A stretch of 64,000 nucleotides of DNA, taken from assembly GCA_019671005.1 (NCBI GenBank), contig CM033741.1, forward strand, positions 6,448,001-6,512,000, read 5' to 3'. Shown here piece after piece: positions 46,397-56,750 of the stretch. The number at the start of each line of letters is the position of its first letter. Position 1 is the first letter of the stretch. Source of the DNA: Hibiscus mutabilis (Eukaryota > Streptophyta > Magnoliopsida > Malvales > Malvaceae). The position numbers and the translations under genes are program-made. The notes under the pieces are model-generated. The model saw only the letters and a list, made by a program, of their open reading frames with translations. It was not told the origin of the DNA and did no database searches.

Positions 46397-47260
46397 CCAC
46401 TATCAAATAAAAAGTAAATGACTAAATATCTAACGGATTTATTTAACAAACTTTCTAATTTTAGACTAACAAACTCTAATAGATGGAACTGGACATATCT
46501 AGAAGTAAAATAAATACTACAATACTCATATCAAAAGCATGCAGATAAAATTAATTTAACATTTTAACCCTAACAAAATGATAAAAATAGTCAACAAAAT
46601 AATCCTAGTTCAGAAGTGTTCAGAAGTTTCTTATTAACATAAAAAGAAAATATCCATGCTAGGTCAAGCACAGTTCTTACTTTGCGTCCCACAATTGCTT
46701 ATCAGCTCTAACCTTCACCGCCAGTGTTGATCGGATGTTGGCTCTTGGTCTTCGTTTCAAGTTTCTTTTAAATTTTTTTTGGTCCTTGATGCCTTGGTGA
46801 TACAGAGGAGAGATATACCGTCGGGGGCTTGGTTCTTCCATTCAACAGTCCAGTATACTTGTTGTTTAGTTAATGTCTCACCATCAAATTTCAACCCCTT
46901 GAATTGCATCAAAAACATAAACTCTTCAGTGAGTTGTTCATTTGAGATTTTTTGCTCCTTCAGAACATAGAATTTCGTGTTTTTGGAGTGTTTTATCGTC
47001 ACCGGCTCCAACAACATTGTATTGATCGAAAAATTAGTTTTGGTTTTTTCTTCGAAGAGTCTTTGTATACGCTTGGCATTATTTTTGAAAGTTGTAAGAA
47101 AGAAATGTGTATCTTGGTTTTTTTAACTCATTGGCCCAATAATAAATGGATTCTAGTTGTTCAGAAGAACAACTTAAACGTCTATTTTGTGCCAAAAGTT
47201 TGAGCTTATCGACGAGAGTTTTTGGTAACAGACTTTGACTCTTAAGCACATATATTTCAG
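46397..47260 (-). mobile_element. Tandem array of Copia-like units (part 2) with unrecognised segment
   Basis: This continues the array interrupted by the MULE: LTR-like text (46397-46640), then, on minus, the unrecognised coding segment (46757-47190) with MLLEPVTIKHSKNTKFYVLK, TKQQVYWTVEWKNQAPDGIS and upstream ESIYYWANELKK-like and NNAKRIQRLFEEKTK text. This is the best preserved copy of the segment: its longest open stretch is 86 residues, followed upstream by a further 40 or so in frame with small disruptions. Confidence 0.7.
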
Positions 47261-48260
47261 GTTTATGAGGGTTTTTCTAGTTTACTTGTGGGGGGTGAGG
47301 CAGAGGGCGGCGGTAAGATATGGGCGAGGAGGAGAGGAGTGGGGATGATGGAGGGATGTGTGTTAAAAATATTTGTGGTGATGGTGACGGTGGCGGAAGG
47401 TTTTGGGGAGTTGAGCAGATAAAGGTTAGCTTTTTCTTTGTGAGAGAGTGGACGGTCGGACGAATCAACGGTCAAAAAAGATGGATTTGGCGGTGGGAGA
47501 AGTTTTTGGCCAATCGAGGAAAAAATCAGAAAAGAATTAAGAAAGCCATTTTAAAATTATTTTTCTTGCAATGTAAAGAACGTAAAGGATGGAAATCCTC
47601 TTCTTCGTATATATGCCCTGGAAATCTTATTGGTCCATGCTTGTACTTTGAAGATTGTTGCTGATCATTCGACATGAACCTCAAATCACTTCAATGTTTA
47701 CAGATTTTGAATTAATTTTTTCACATAGATGGGTTGAAGCCTTTAATATTACTTTTGAGAAAATCAATGCTTTTAAGAAGATTAAGATTGAAGGTTTCCC
47801 ACAACAAAGGCCTTACCTCGTCTGATTTATTACAAGAAGGAAAGAGTTGGTACTTATAAACATGTTCAAGTTATTAGTCCAAATTTGAATGTATATTTGG
47901 AATTTGAAAGCGTTTGAACAAACATATTATGATCGAAAAATAGATTCGGACAAAAAATTAGGTATGCTCAAAAAATATGGGCTATCCCGAGACTTCAACT
48001 TTCAAAGCTTCAGTCCAATCTGTTTTATATGTTTATGATATGTATTTATTTTATTTTAGTATATTATATAGTTTATATCAAGTACAAAATAAATATATAA
48101 TATTATAACATATTCAGTTGTTTATGTATAAAAAAGAAAATTAATTTAATAAAGTAAAATTATATAAAGTTATCAAATATTAAATTAAAATAGAATAAAT
48201 ATTTTTTTAGAATAAATAATATAGACGAGCTGGAAACAGATTTGGATTAATTATTTATTA
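47261..48260. other. Intergenic DNA, no gene assigned
   Basis: A G-rich stretch at 47285-47410 (GGGGGTGAGGCAGAGGGCGG) yields overlapping frames of up to 114 residues on both strands, none with a known domain. This looks compositional. After 47650 there is AT-rich sequence without recognisable features. Confidence 0.45.
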
Positions 48261-49091
48261 GGGTAAATTACACCAGTAGTAACCCAACTATTACTGCTTT
48301 ACTATTTTGGTCACCAAACTATTTTTTTAGCAATTATATACATTTTCTATTTTGGTCACTGACCGTTAAGTTTTAACAGAGATGATGATGTGGTTTGGTA
48401 TAATAACCATTTTAATCCGTAAAACTTATTTATTCTATCAATTAAGTAGTAATTCGAAATAACTCACCAAATTTTTAATCTAAACCCCATAACAAACTAA
48501 ACAAATAAATAAAAATGGGGTAATCAAATAACAAAATCCCAAAAGCCGCGTAACACCATTTCTTATTAAGAAAATTGAATTGAAACTTCACAATGCAACA
48601 GATTAATAAATTACCCACAATAAAAAATTAAACGTTTCCTTACAAATTCAAGAGGACTATGTTAATGAGTACTCATTAGTTTTCTCCTAGATTTGAACTT
48701 TTCTTTTCCTTTTAAGGGGAGGTTGAGTAGCTTCTGCGAATTTCTCAGTAAAAAAAATAGGCCAGTAACTAATAGAGAAGAAGAAAAAAGCACAGAAATG
48801 TACCTCGTTTGCAGATTATAGATTCGATCAACTGAGGGGGGTTTCAACGAAAGATTACGAAGACAGGCAATAGGAAATTTGGGGTTTGGCCTAAAACATT
48901 GTTGAGTTATTCCAAATTAGGACTTAATTGATAGAATGAATAAATTTTAAGGACAAAAAATGATTATTATACCAGGTCACGCCATCATCTAAATTAAAAC
49001 TTAACGGTCAGTGACCAAAATAGAAACGTTAGAGACGGTGACCAAAACAGGAAAATGGTAATAGTTGGGTGACCACTGATTTAGTTTACCC
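48261..49091. mobile_element. Non-autonomous Mutator-like element, possible Pack-MULE
   Basis: A perfect 9-bp duplication, TATTTATTA, flanks the element (48252-48260 and 49092-49100). The ends GGGTAAATTACACC and (inverted) GGGTAAACTAAATC begin terminal inverted repeats that can be followed for roughly 190 bp. They include CCCAACTATTAC, TTTTGGTCAC, CTGACCGTTAAGTTTTAA and GGTATAATAA and their complements. The centre (about 48480-48890) is not symmetrical. On minus it reads like host sequence: CCTCAGTTGATCGAATC then CTGCAAACGAGGTACATTTC, with an apparent splice donor. No transposase is present. Captured fragments are typical of Pack-MULEs, but the source gene is not in this window. Confidence 0.78.
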
Positions 49092-49321
49092 TATTTATTA
49101 ATACGAACTGACTTAAACAATTTTTTTTCGAAATGGTATCACACCAGTTTCTATAGAAATGTTACAAAAGTGCTAGAATAGTTGACAAAATTAAAGCACG
49201 AGAACCGATTTGGAAAAGAAAAGTAAAAATGTCAATTTGGGGGGGGGGAAATGTAGTACATGGACCAATTCAGTAATGAAACCTTTTTTTTTCCTTCAGC
49301 TTAGCGTTTAATGGGTGAGAA

Positions 49322-50349
49322 TAGGGGTGAGCGTTCGGTCGAGTCGAGTCAAAAAATTTCGAGTTATTCAAGTTGACGCATCATATTTTACAACTCATAC
49401 TTAATTTGAAAATTTTTTTGATTCGAGTCGAGTCGAATTTTCGAGTTCATTTACAAATTTAATTGTAATTATGTATCATATTATAGTACCGTTTGATTCC
49501 AAATTAAACGACTTTCTCTAATCATATAAGATATGTATATATATTTCTTCATATTATTTTTCACATGTATAAGTAAGATTTGTAATGTTACTTACTAAAA
49601 ATATCATCTAAACTTCTAAAATAGATTTATAATATTATTTTTAAATAATGAACTTTTAGGGTAAAGTATTGATGAGAGTATAAATGAGTCAATGAATTGA
49701 TGTGAAAAAAAAAACTTTACAAAAAAATTCAGTTGAATGATCAAATTGAATAAGATGTAAAGTTAAAGGACTAAATTGCAAAATAATATATTTGTTAAAA
49801 ATATGAATTGAAGTTATATATATATATTATATAGTGCTAGTGAATCATGTGGTTTGATTTTGGTCAAAAATAGACCTAAAGCGAAAGAAGAATTGAAGAA
49901 ATGAGAAATCATTCAAAGTTGATGGGCTAAATTACAAAAGTAGGGAATTTAATTTAAAAATATGAATTGAAGCTAAATAAGTATTCTACAGTGGTTTAGG
50001 AGCATGTGGTTCAAATTTGGTCAAAATTTGACTTGAAAAGAAGGAGAGATTAAATTAATGAGGAAATCATACAAAGTTAAGGGGCTAAATTAAAAAAAAT
50101 ATGAAATTTATTTTAAAAAATATGAATTGAAGCTAAATAAGTATTCTACATTGGTTTAGGAATATGTGGTTCAAATTTAGTCAAAATTGACTTAAAACGA
50201 AGGAGAAATTGAAGAAAAATAAAATCATGGACTAAATTGTAAAATTTAGTTTTCGGTTTTTTGAGTTGGGCAAAGTTCAACTCGACTCGAATTCAAAATT
50301 GAAAAAAAATTAATTTTTTTCCAGTCGAATTGAGCTTTGCTCACCCTTA
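49322..50349. mobile_element. Non-autonomous hAT-like element, TCGAGTCGAG-rich (copy D)
   Basis: It starts TAGGGGTGAGCGTTCGG and ends GAGCTTTGCTCACCCTTA. A perfect 8-bp duplication, GGTGAGAA, flanks it (49314-49321 and 50350-50357), which fits hAT transposition. The ends carry TCGAGTCGAGTC repeats. The interior holds a direct repeat: a segment about ATATGAATTGAAGCTAAATA then GTGGTTCAAATTTGGTC occurs three times (near 49800, 49960 and 50120). No coding sequence is seen. The right end has one changed base (CTTA for CCTA). Confidence 0.88.
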
Positions 50350-51295
50350 GGTGAGAATGGCGTAGATTTAAATGGAGGAGCCAATTTATTAAAAAAAATT
50401 GTATAAGGACTAATTTACTTGGCTTTTAGTAGAGATCAAAAATGCAATCTGTCAACTAATACATGGATTTATGCAGTACTTTTACCGTCTTGACTAATTT
50501 ATGTAGTACCATCTGTCCTTTTCACCAATTTTTTTTGAAATAATAATATTTCAATTTTTATAAGTTTAAATGCTAGTTGAACTGAACTTTGATCTTTCAA
50601 ATTTTGAGTTTAAATGTTTATTTTTTTAAAATTAAATTATTTAATTCTCTTAAAATTTAATTATAGTTGATTATCTAGAGGTCAGGGATGGAACAATTTA
50701 ATCCTCTTAAAGTTTAATCCTAATTAATTCCCTAGAGGTCTAGGATGAAACTGTGTATAGGGGAGGGGCAATGCCCCCAAATTTTTATATATTAAAAATA
50801 TATAGAAATTTTATTAATATTGATTGGGTTATATAGACTCCTAATTTTAATTCATTTAGATTTTGTCCCATTTAATTATATATTGTTACATTTAGTTTGA
50901 TTTCTAGCTAATCTTTGAAAAAGTTCTATATAATAGATTTTTAATATGAAATACATAAAAAATTATTAATTTTTTTAAATTATATAAAAATTTTAAATTT
51001 TTAAGGAGCGATCGTTCATTTTAAGTTCATCTTTAAATGCCGATAAACAAGTAAATAAATTAGTTGGTTGGATTGGAGGTTCAAAAGAGGAATGTAAGAA
51101 AAAGGGATAAGACCCGAGGCCTCCGACTCTCTAGACCGTTGAGCCTTCTTTCATAGAAAGGGTGAAAATCTTGAAGGAAAGAAAATAAATAGTAGATTTT
51201 AAATAAATACTAGGAAGGGAAACCTCGCACGTTTAAAATAGGACCATAGATATAAATAATGAGAAGTTCTTATAATATTATTCGAGGATCAATGA
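50350..51295. other. Intergenic DNA with dispersed repeats
   Basis: Near 50690-50790 two phrases (CTAGAGGTCAGGGATGGAAC and CTAGAGGTCTAGGATGAAAC) form a short tandem repeat before GGGAGGGGCAATGCCCCC, a repeat type also visible near 5890. No gene is seen. Confidence 0.45.
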
Positions 51296-51510
51296 TAGGG
51301 GTGTACATAAATAGGGCATTCGATAAATTGTTCGTGAACCCTTTTTATAACGTTTGTTTATTAAGTTAAATAAACGATTATGATCAAATAAAAATTAAGT
51401 TCATTTAATAAACGAATGAATACGAACAAATACGTGTTCGGTTCGTTTACGTTTATGAACAAGCTCGTTTCGTTTACGAACAAGCTCGTTTCGTTTACAA
51501 ACTTATTTAC
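51296..51510. mobile_element. Partial TAGGGGTG-type element with TTCGTTTACG repeats
   Basis: It begins TAGGGGTGTACATAAATAGG, like the other hAT-like elements here, and continues into repeated GTTCGTTTACGTTTATGAAC and AAGCTCGTTTCGTTTACG units that repeat in tandem near 51470-51500. The opposite inverted end is missing, so this is a truncated copy. Confidence 0.6.
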
Positions 51511-52611
51511 CTCATTCTTTTTTTATATTTTAAATATTGGTGAAGGTAGAGAAAGAACACAAGCCACCCACAAAGGAGAAAAATATGCGAAATTTGAAAA
51601 ATCATTTTGTATACAACTTGAGCTGTTATTTTTCCAAACTGCAAAAACATCCGTCTAATAAAATCCCTCAAAAGTTTCAAAACAGCTGACCAGGCCTTTG
51701 ATTTTGATCCCATACACGTATAATATTACAGATATATATCAATCTGAAAGCCATTGCTCAACTATAACTTAATCTCTTCTTATTTACCAACATCAATGCA
51801 GACATATTTATACATTGACCATTACCTACTACCATAGTTGGCTCTATCTTCTTTATTTCCATGCATGTATATATATACATAATATTGCAGACTTACAGTT
51901 ATATTATTGCACTGCAATTAAAGACACAAAGAATTGCCAGAGAAGCAAGACTACGTGACAGATTCCTTGAAATTATTTGCAGATTTTGAAACTCGAACTT
52001 CGAATAATATCGACTTCTAGAAAGATTGTATGAACTATTTTAGATTGGAACACCGGTTTGCTCTAAGTTTAAAAATTGATAGGTGACTAACTTGACATAA
52101 GATTTGACCTTCAGAATAGAAAAAATAAAAACCATATGTAACGATACCTAATGCCAAGTAAATTTGTACAAAAATATGGGACCTTTGCCATTAAAAAAAT
52201 GGAATTGTAATAAACTATGTGCTGTATATTAATGACTCACTCGATTGATGGTATGTTATTTTCATAATGTGTTTTTTTAATATTAAAACGAAAGATACAG
52301 GAGCGATAGAGTATCCGAAAGCTACACGAAACTCGCAATGATTTGTAATTAAGGAATAACAGTTTGAAAACCAGATAAAATATATAATTGCGGATTGATA
52401 GAGAGAGATGTACAGACGGAACAGTAATTTAAACTCACGTTAAATATAAATCAGCTGAAAAAATGGCAATTTAGAGGTGATATACGTGCATGAGCTGGTA
52501 TTTTGTTTATGTTCACCGTCTATTTATCATGTTATTGATTTGATGGATGTTATCATGGTCAATTACGGTTACTATCGAGATAAAAAATAATTTGATTCCC
52601 AAAAAGAAATA
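51511..52611. other. Intergenic DNA, no gene seen
   Basis: No open frame with a recognisable domain. The stretch is AT-rich and mixed, and lies upstream of the Stowaway-like element and the laccase. Confidence 0.45.
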
Positions 52612-52873
52612 TTCCCTTCGTCTCTAAAAAATTATCCATTGTTGACTTTTTAAGTAGTTTTAAGAAGAAAAAAAGTTTGTGCAAGAGATGTGTTATAAAA
52701 TAATTAAAATAACGATTTCATCTTTGAAAAATTAAAGTTTGTTTTGTTGGAAAATTAAAAAAGATGGTAGAAAAAGAAATGTGCCTAGTAAAAGTTGTTG
52801 AGTTTTTCAATGGAACAATTTAAGTAGGACGATTTTAAAACACAAAATGGACAAATTTTAAGGGACAAGGGAA
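52612..52873. mobile_element. Stowaway-like MITE
   Basis: The ends TTCCCTTCGTCTCTAAAAAATTATCC and, inverted, TTCCCTTGTCCCTTAAAATTTGTCC are inverted repeats. They resemble the CTCCCTCCGTCCC consensus of Stowaway (Tc1/mariner-type) MITEs. TA lies at both edges (52610-52611 and 52874-52875) as expected for the target duplication. It is about 165 bp upstream of the laccase start, so it sits in that gene's promoter region. Confidence 0.85.
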
Positions 52874-53038
52874 TAACTGTATAGCAGGTATCCATCTTCA
52901 CTCACCTAACCAGGTTAAATGAAGATTTTATTCCTATAAAGCTGTATAGTAGGTCAGATTTCGAGTTCTTCTAAATATAGCCGCAAATAATTCAATCTCG
53001 GAAGAGACGGACAAAGTTTAGAGACAAAGAGAGCAAAG

Positions 53039-55290
53039 ATGTTTATGTCTAGGGTTCAGATTTTGTTGTTTGTGTCTCTTCTATTTCCAGCATGGGTTGA
53101 GTCTGAGATTCGGCATTACAATTTCACTGTAAGTATATCAGAAGAGAAATGCTTGCTTCTGCCAGAAAATTAACAGATTATGCAAATTTATCTTCATTAA
53201 GTTGGCAACTGCTTATGTATCAGGTGGTCTTGAAAAACACAACGAGGCTATGTTCCACTAAGCCTATTGTGACCGTTAACGGGAAGTTTCCGGGGCCAAC
53301 TCTTTATGCAAGAGATGACGATAATGTGCTCGTAAACGTTGTCAATCATGTTAAACACAATGTTACAATCCACTGGTAAACAAAATCAGAAAGCTTTACT
53401 GCAATTTACAACCTGCAGCCTGGACCCTGGTGTGGTGCGTATGGTTACACATTTCTCGTTTTTTCATGGTATTGCGGGCATGGAGTGAGGCAACTTCGAA
53501 CAGGGTGGTACGACGGACCGGCATATATCACACAGTGCCCGATTCAACCGGGACAGAACTACCTATACAGCTTTACCTTTACAGGTCAGAGAGGGACACT
53601 GCTTTGGCATGCACATATTTCCTGGCTGCGCTCAACCATGCATGGTGCCATTGTTATCTTGCCAAAGAAAGGTGTTCCTTACCCATTTTCTAAGCCTGAT
53701 AAGCAAAAAGTAATAATATTAGGTAAGCTTCACTTTGCTCGAAATACGTAAATCTATATATATAATGAGGCTAATACGTTAACAGAGAGGAATTTTTTCT
53801 TTGAATTCTAGGGGAATGGTGGAAAGCAGACACTGAAGCTGTGGTCAACGAGGCAATCCAAACCGGTTTGGCTCCGAATGTATCTGATGCACACACCATT
53901 AATGGCTACGCAGGGCCAGTTTCTATCTGTTCTTCAGAAGGTACTAGGATGTATTCTATCTATCTATCTATCTATCTATTTATCTATCTGCATATTCGTA
54001 TTGTAGGGAGGATCTTGAAAGATACGAACGATCTCCCTCCGAAGTCCAAACCTTACATACAACTTTTATCGAGTATGGTTTTTCATAAAATTCTGTATGT
54101 ATCTATGAGTTCAATGATTCCGTGGATGCAGGCGCTTATACTTTACATGTCGAAAACAGCAAGACCTATTTGCTGCGGGTTATCAATACAGCTCTGAATG
54201 ATGAACTCTTCTTCAAAATTGCCGGACACAATCTGCTGTTGTTGAAGTCGATGCAGCATACGTTAAACCCTTAAAAACCGTACATTATTTCTAGGTCCGG
54301 GGCAAACCACAACAGCCCTTCTTACAGCCGATCGGGGGATCGGCAAGTATTTAATTGCCATATCTCCGTTCATGGACACCGTTGTTGCGGTTAACACATT
54401 GACCGGAATGGGTTACTTACAGTACAACCATACCCATCCTTTTATTCCAACCACCATGACCAGTATACCTCCTGTAAATGCAACATCATTGACATCGGTT
54501 TTCATCGAATCTCTTCGAAGCCTGAACTCAAAAGAATATCCCGCCAAAGTCCCTCTAACCGTCGACCATTCACTACTTTTCACCATTGGGGTTGGGATTA
54601 ACCCTTGTGCTACATGCCTCAATGGTTCCAGGGCAGTTGCTGCTATTAACAACGTCACGTTCGACATGCCAGCCACTGCTATCCTTGAAGCACATTACTA
54701 TGGTATAAACGGGGTTTTCACAGATGATTTTCCAGGAAAACCATTGATATCTTTCGACTATACCGGTACTACTATGCCGTTGAATCTACAAACAATGAAT
54801 GGCACCAGGGTATACAGATTGGCCTATAATTCAACAGTTGAGCTAGTAATTCAAGGAAACTCTATATTGGCCCCTGAGAGCCATCCAACCCATCTGCATG
54901 GATTCAACTTCTTTGCAGTTGGGAGAGGGTTAGGAAATTATAATCCGGAGAAAGATCGAAAGAAATTCAACCTGGTCGACCCTGTTGAAAGGAACACAAT
55001 AAGTGTACCAACTGCAGGGTGGACTGCAATCAGATTCAGGGCAGATAATCCAGGTACCCTTGAAACCATGGAATTTATTAATGCTTGCTTGAAATTGTTA
55101 CAAAAAAAAAACAGAACATGTTGGAACATTATGATTTGATGGTGCTTTTTTTTTTGTAGGGGTCTGGTTTTTCCATTGCCATTTGGAAGTTCACACAACA
55201 TGGGGGCTTAAGATGGCATTCCTGGTTGAAAACGGTGAGGGTCCTAACGAGTCACTTCCACCGCCGCCGAGTGACCTTCCACAGTGCTAG
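53039..55290 (+). pseudogene. Laccase (multicopper oxidase) gene with disabling lesions
   Basis: Six exons rebuild a laccase of about 556 residues: 53039-53128, 53224-53375, 53478-53722, 53812-53940, 54132-55053, 55160-55290. It has a signal peptide (LLFVSLLFPAWVES) and the expected copper sites: HWHGVRQ at the exon 2/3 junction, LLWHAHISWLR, HPTHLHGFNFFAVG and WFFHCHLEVHTTWGLKM, ending DLPQC. Laccases are secreted and polymerise lignin precursors. Three faults suggest a pseudogene. The exon 3 acceptor reads GCGG instead of GCAG (53474-53477). One base seems missing at about 54235 (HNL-VVEVDA). Another is missing near 54282 (before TLFLGPGQTT). The two missing bases together leave a stop at TAA, 54273. 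All else is intact, so either decay is recent or a few base calls are wrong. Intron 4 carries a (TATC)n tract. Confidence 0.85.
53955..53990. repeat. (TATC)n microsatellite in laccase intron 4
   Basis: About eight TATC units with one TATT interruption. Confidence 0.93.
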
Positions 55291-56040
55291 AGAGGAGACA
55301 AACTTCCCCCCAAGGCTTTGAGAATCAAAGTTTGAGGGCAGACAACAGTAGAAATGTCAATTTTGTGGTCGAAAAACAAAGAAGATTTCATAAAGCTTTT
55401 GAACAGAGCAACACGATCAAATGATTGTTGTTCTCTTAGTAAAACATTTAAGATTTTATTTATATATAATTTGAATCATAGGATTGTTGTTTTCTAAGAG
55501 AAAACATTCAAGTTTTTTTTTTTTATGTAATTTGAATCCAAGAAATAATGAGGCATGTTTAAATTATCTTTTATAAGAATTGAAGTGTTGAATAAGGTTT
55601 TGCATATTTCAAACAAAATCAAGAGCAAATTTGGTACAAAAATTAAGAAAAATGACGAAAAAATTTTATACCGCGCCAGAATAGGGGTCTATCCACTGAG
55701 CTACAGGCGCTTCTGCTGAATTGCTTAGTTTTAATTTATATAATAAAGGGCATATCGAAGGGTTTATTTTTACTAAGCTACGGGTGTCGATAAGGTTTTG
55801 CATATTTCAATTTTTTTTATTTAAATTCGAAATGAGTGATTACTTAAAAGTTAATTATGAGTGAATTAGTAGTATGAAGGAAAAAGAGATAAGATAGTTG
55901 ATTTTTAGTAGACGAGATAATAAGGCTGTGAGCCGAGTCCATACAATTATTTTTCGTTAGAAGGGTATCTTTATAATGTGCTTCTAAAATATCTAATATA
56001 AAATAAATTAATACTTGATGTATTGATAATAATTAAAAAA
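55291..56040. other. Downstream flank of the laccase
   Basis: Apart from the tRNA remnant, no gene is seen. A short direct repeat (AACATTCAAGTTTTTTT against AACATTTAAGATTTTATT, 55440-55520) and a second (AATAAGGTTTTGCATATTTC near 55593 and GATAAGGTTTTGCATATTTC near 55790) flank the tRNA remnant. Confidence 0.5.
55671..55710 (-). pseudogene. tRNA-Arg remnant with the anticodon arm deleted
   Basis: The minus strand reads GCGCCTGTAGCTCAGTGGAT then AGACCCCTATTCTGGCGCGG. The first part is the acceptor strand and D arm of plant tRNA-Arg and contains a good A box. The second part corresponds to the end of the T arm (CCCCTACC in the intact gene) and the 3' acceptor strand. The anticodon arm, variable loop and most of the T arm (about 33 bases) are missing. 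It cannot give a functional tRNA. Confidence 0.8.
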
Positions 56041-56057
56041 AATTACAACGGGCATCG

Positions 56058-56750
56058 CACGCAATAAATCGCTGAATACCATTAAATTTTTTAATAAATA
56101 TTATAAATCTCAAAGAATCGAATTATAATTAAAATTATTTTAAAAGAAAAATAAAAATTAAATTTAATAAACTTTTTATATTTTTTATAGTATTTTTAAT
56201 TGATACGTTAAAATTAAATATTCAAAAATTATTTTAATATCATAAACCTTATTCAATCCCTCTATTTTTCTTCTGTTGTCGTTGCCGCTGTCACCATCAC
56301 TGTCGTCGTATAATTTTTCCATCAAACAATAATCCAACAATACTGTGACCAACCTTTACATTCTCACTCTTGTCACAAAGTTTCTTGCCTTCATTATCTT
56401 CACCAATGGCTTCATCGATTCCTGAGCATTTTCCGCTGCCATAAGCGTTGTCAATGTAAACAAAAACAGTCGACAAACAATGGTCAACGATAACGGTGAA
56501 TCGGTGATGATGACCGCGGCGGCGGAGGCAGAAAAAAAATAGAGAGATTGGATAGAGTTTATGATATTAATACTAATATTTTGGGATATTTGATTCTAAC
56601 ATATCAATTAAAAATACTATAAAGATATATAAAAAGTTTATTAAATTTAATTTCTATTTTTCTTTTAAAATAATTTAAATTATAATTCAAGTCTTTGAAA
56701 TTTCTAATATTTATTAAAAAAATATAATAATATTCAACGGTGTATTACGT
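56058..56750. mobile_element. Foldback element with arms of about 220 bp
   Basis: The left arm (56058-56275) and the inverted right arm (56540-56750) match over nearly their whole length. They share AATTTAATAAACTTTTTATA, TATAGTATTTTTAATTGATA, TCAAAGA-TCGAATTATAATT and ATATCATAAACCTTATTCAA text. The centre (56276-56539) is less AT-rich and includes GTCGTTGCCGCTGTCACC and GGCGGCGGAGGCAG, which resemble coding or leader sequence but give no recognisable protein. No transposase is present. Confidence 0.75.

Noticed and set aside
47263..47664. 114-residue + frame and proline-rich - frames in a G-rich stretch
   Set aside because: Frames on both strands arise from the base bias; no motif, start context or splice pattern supports a gene.
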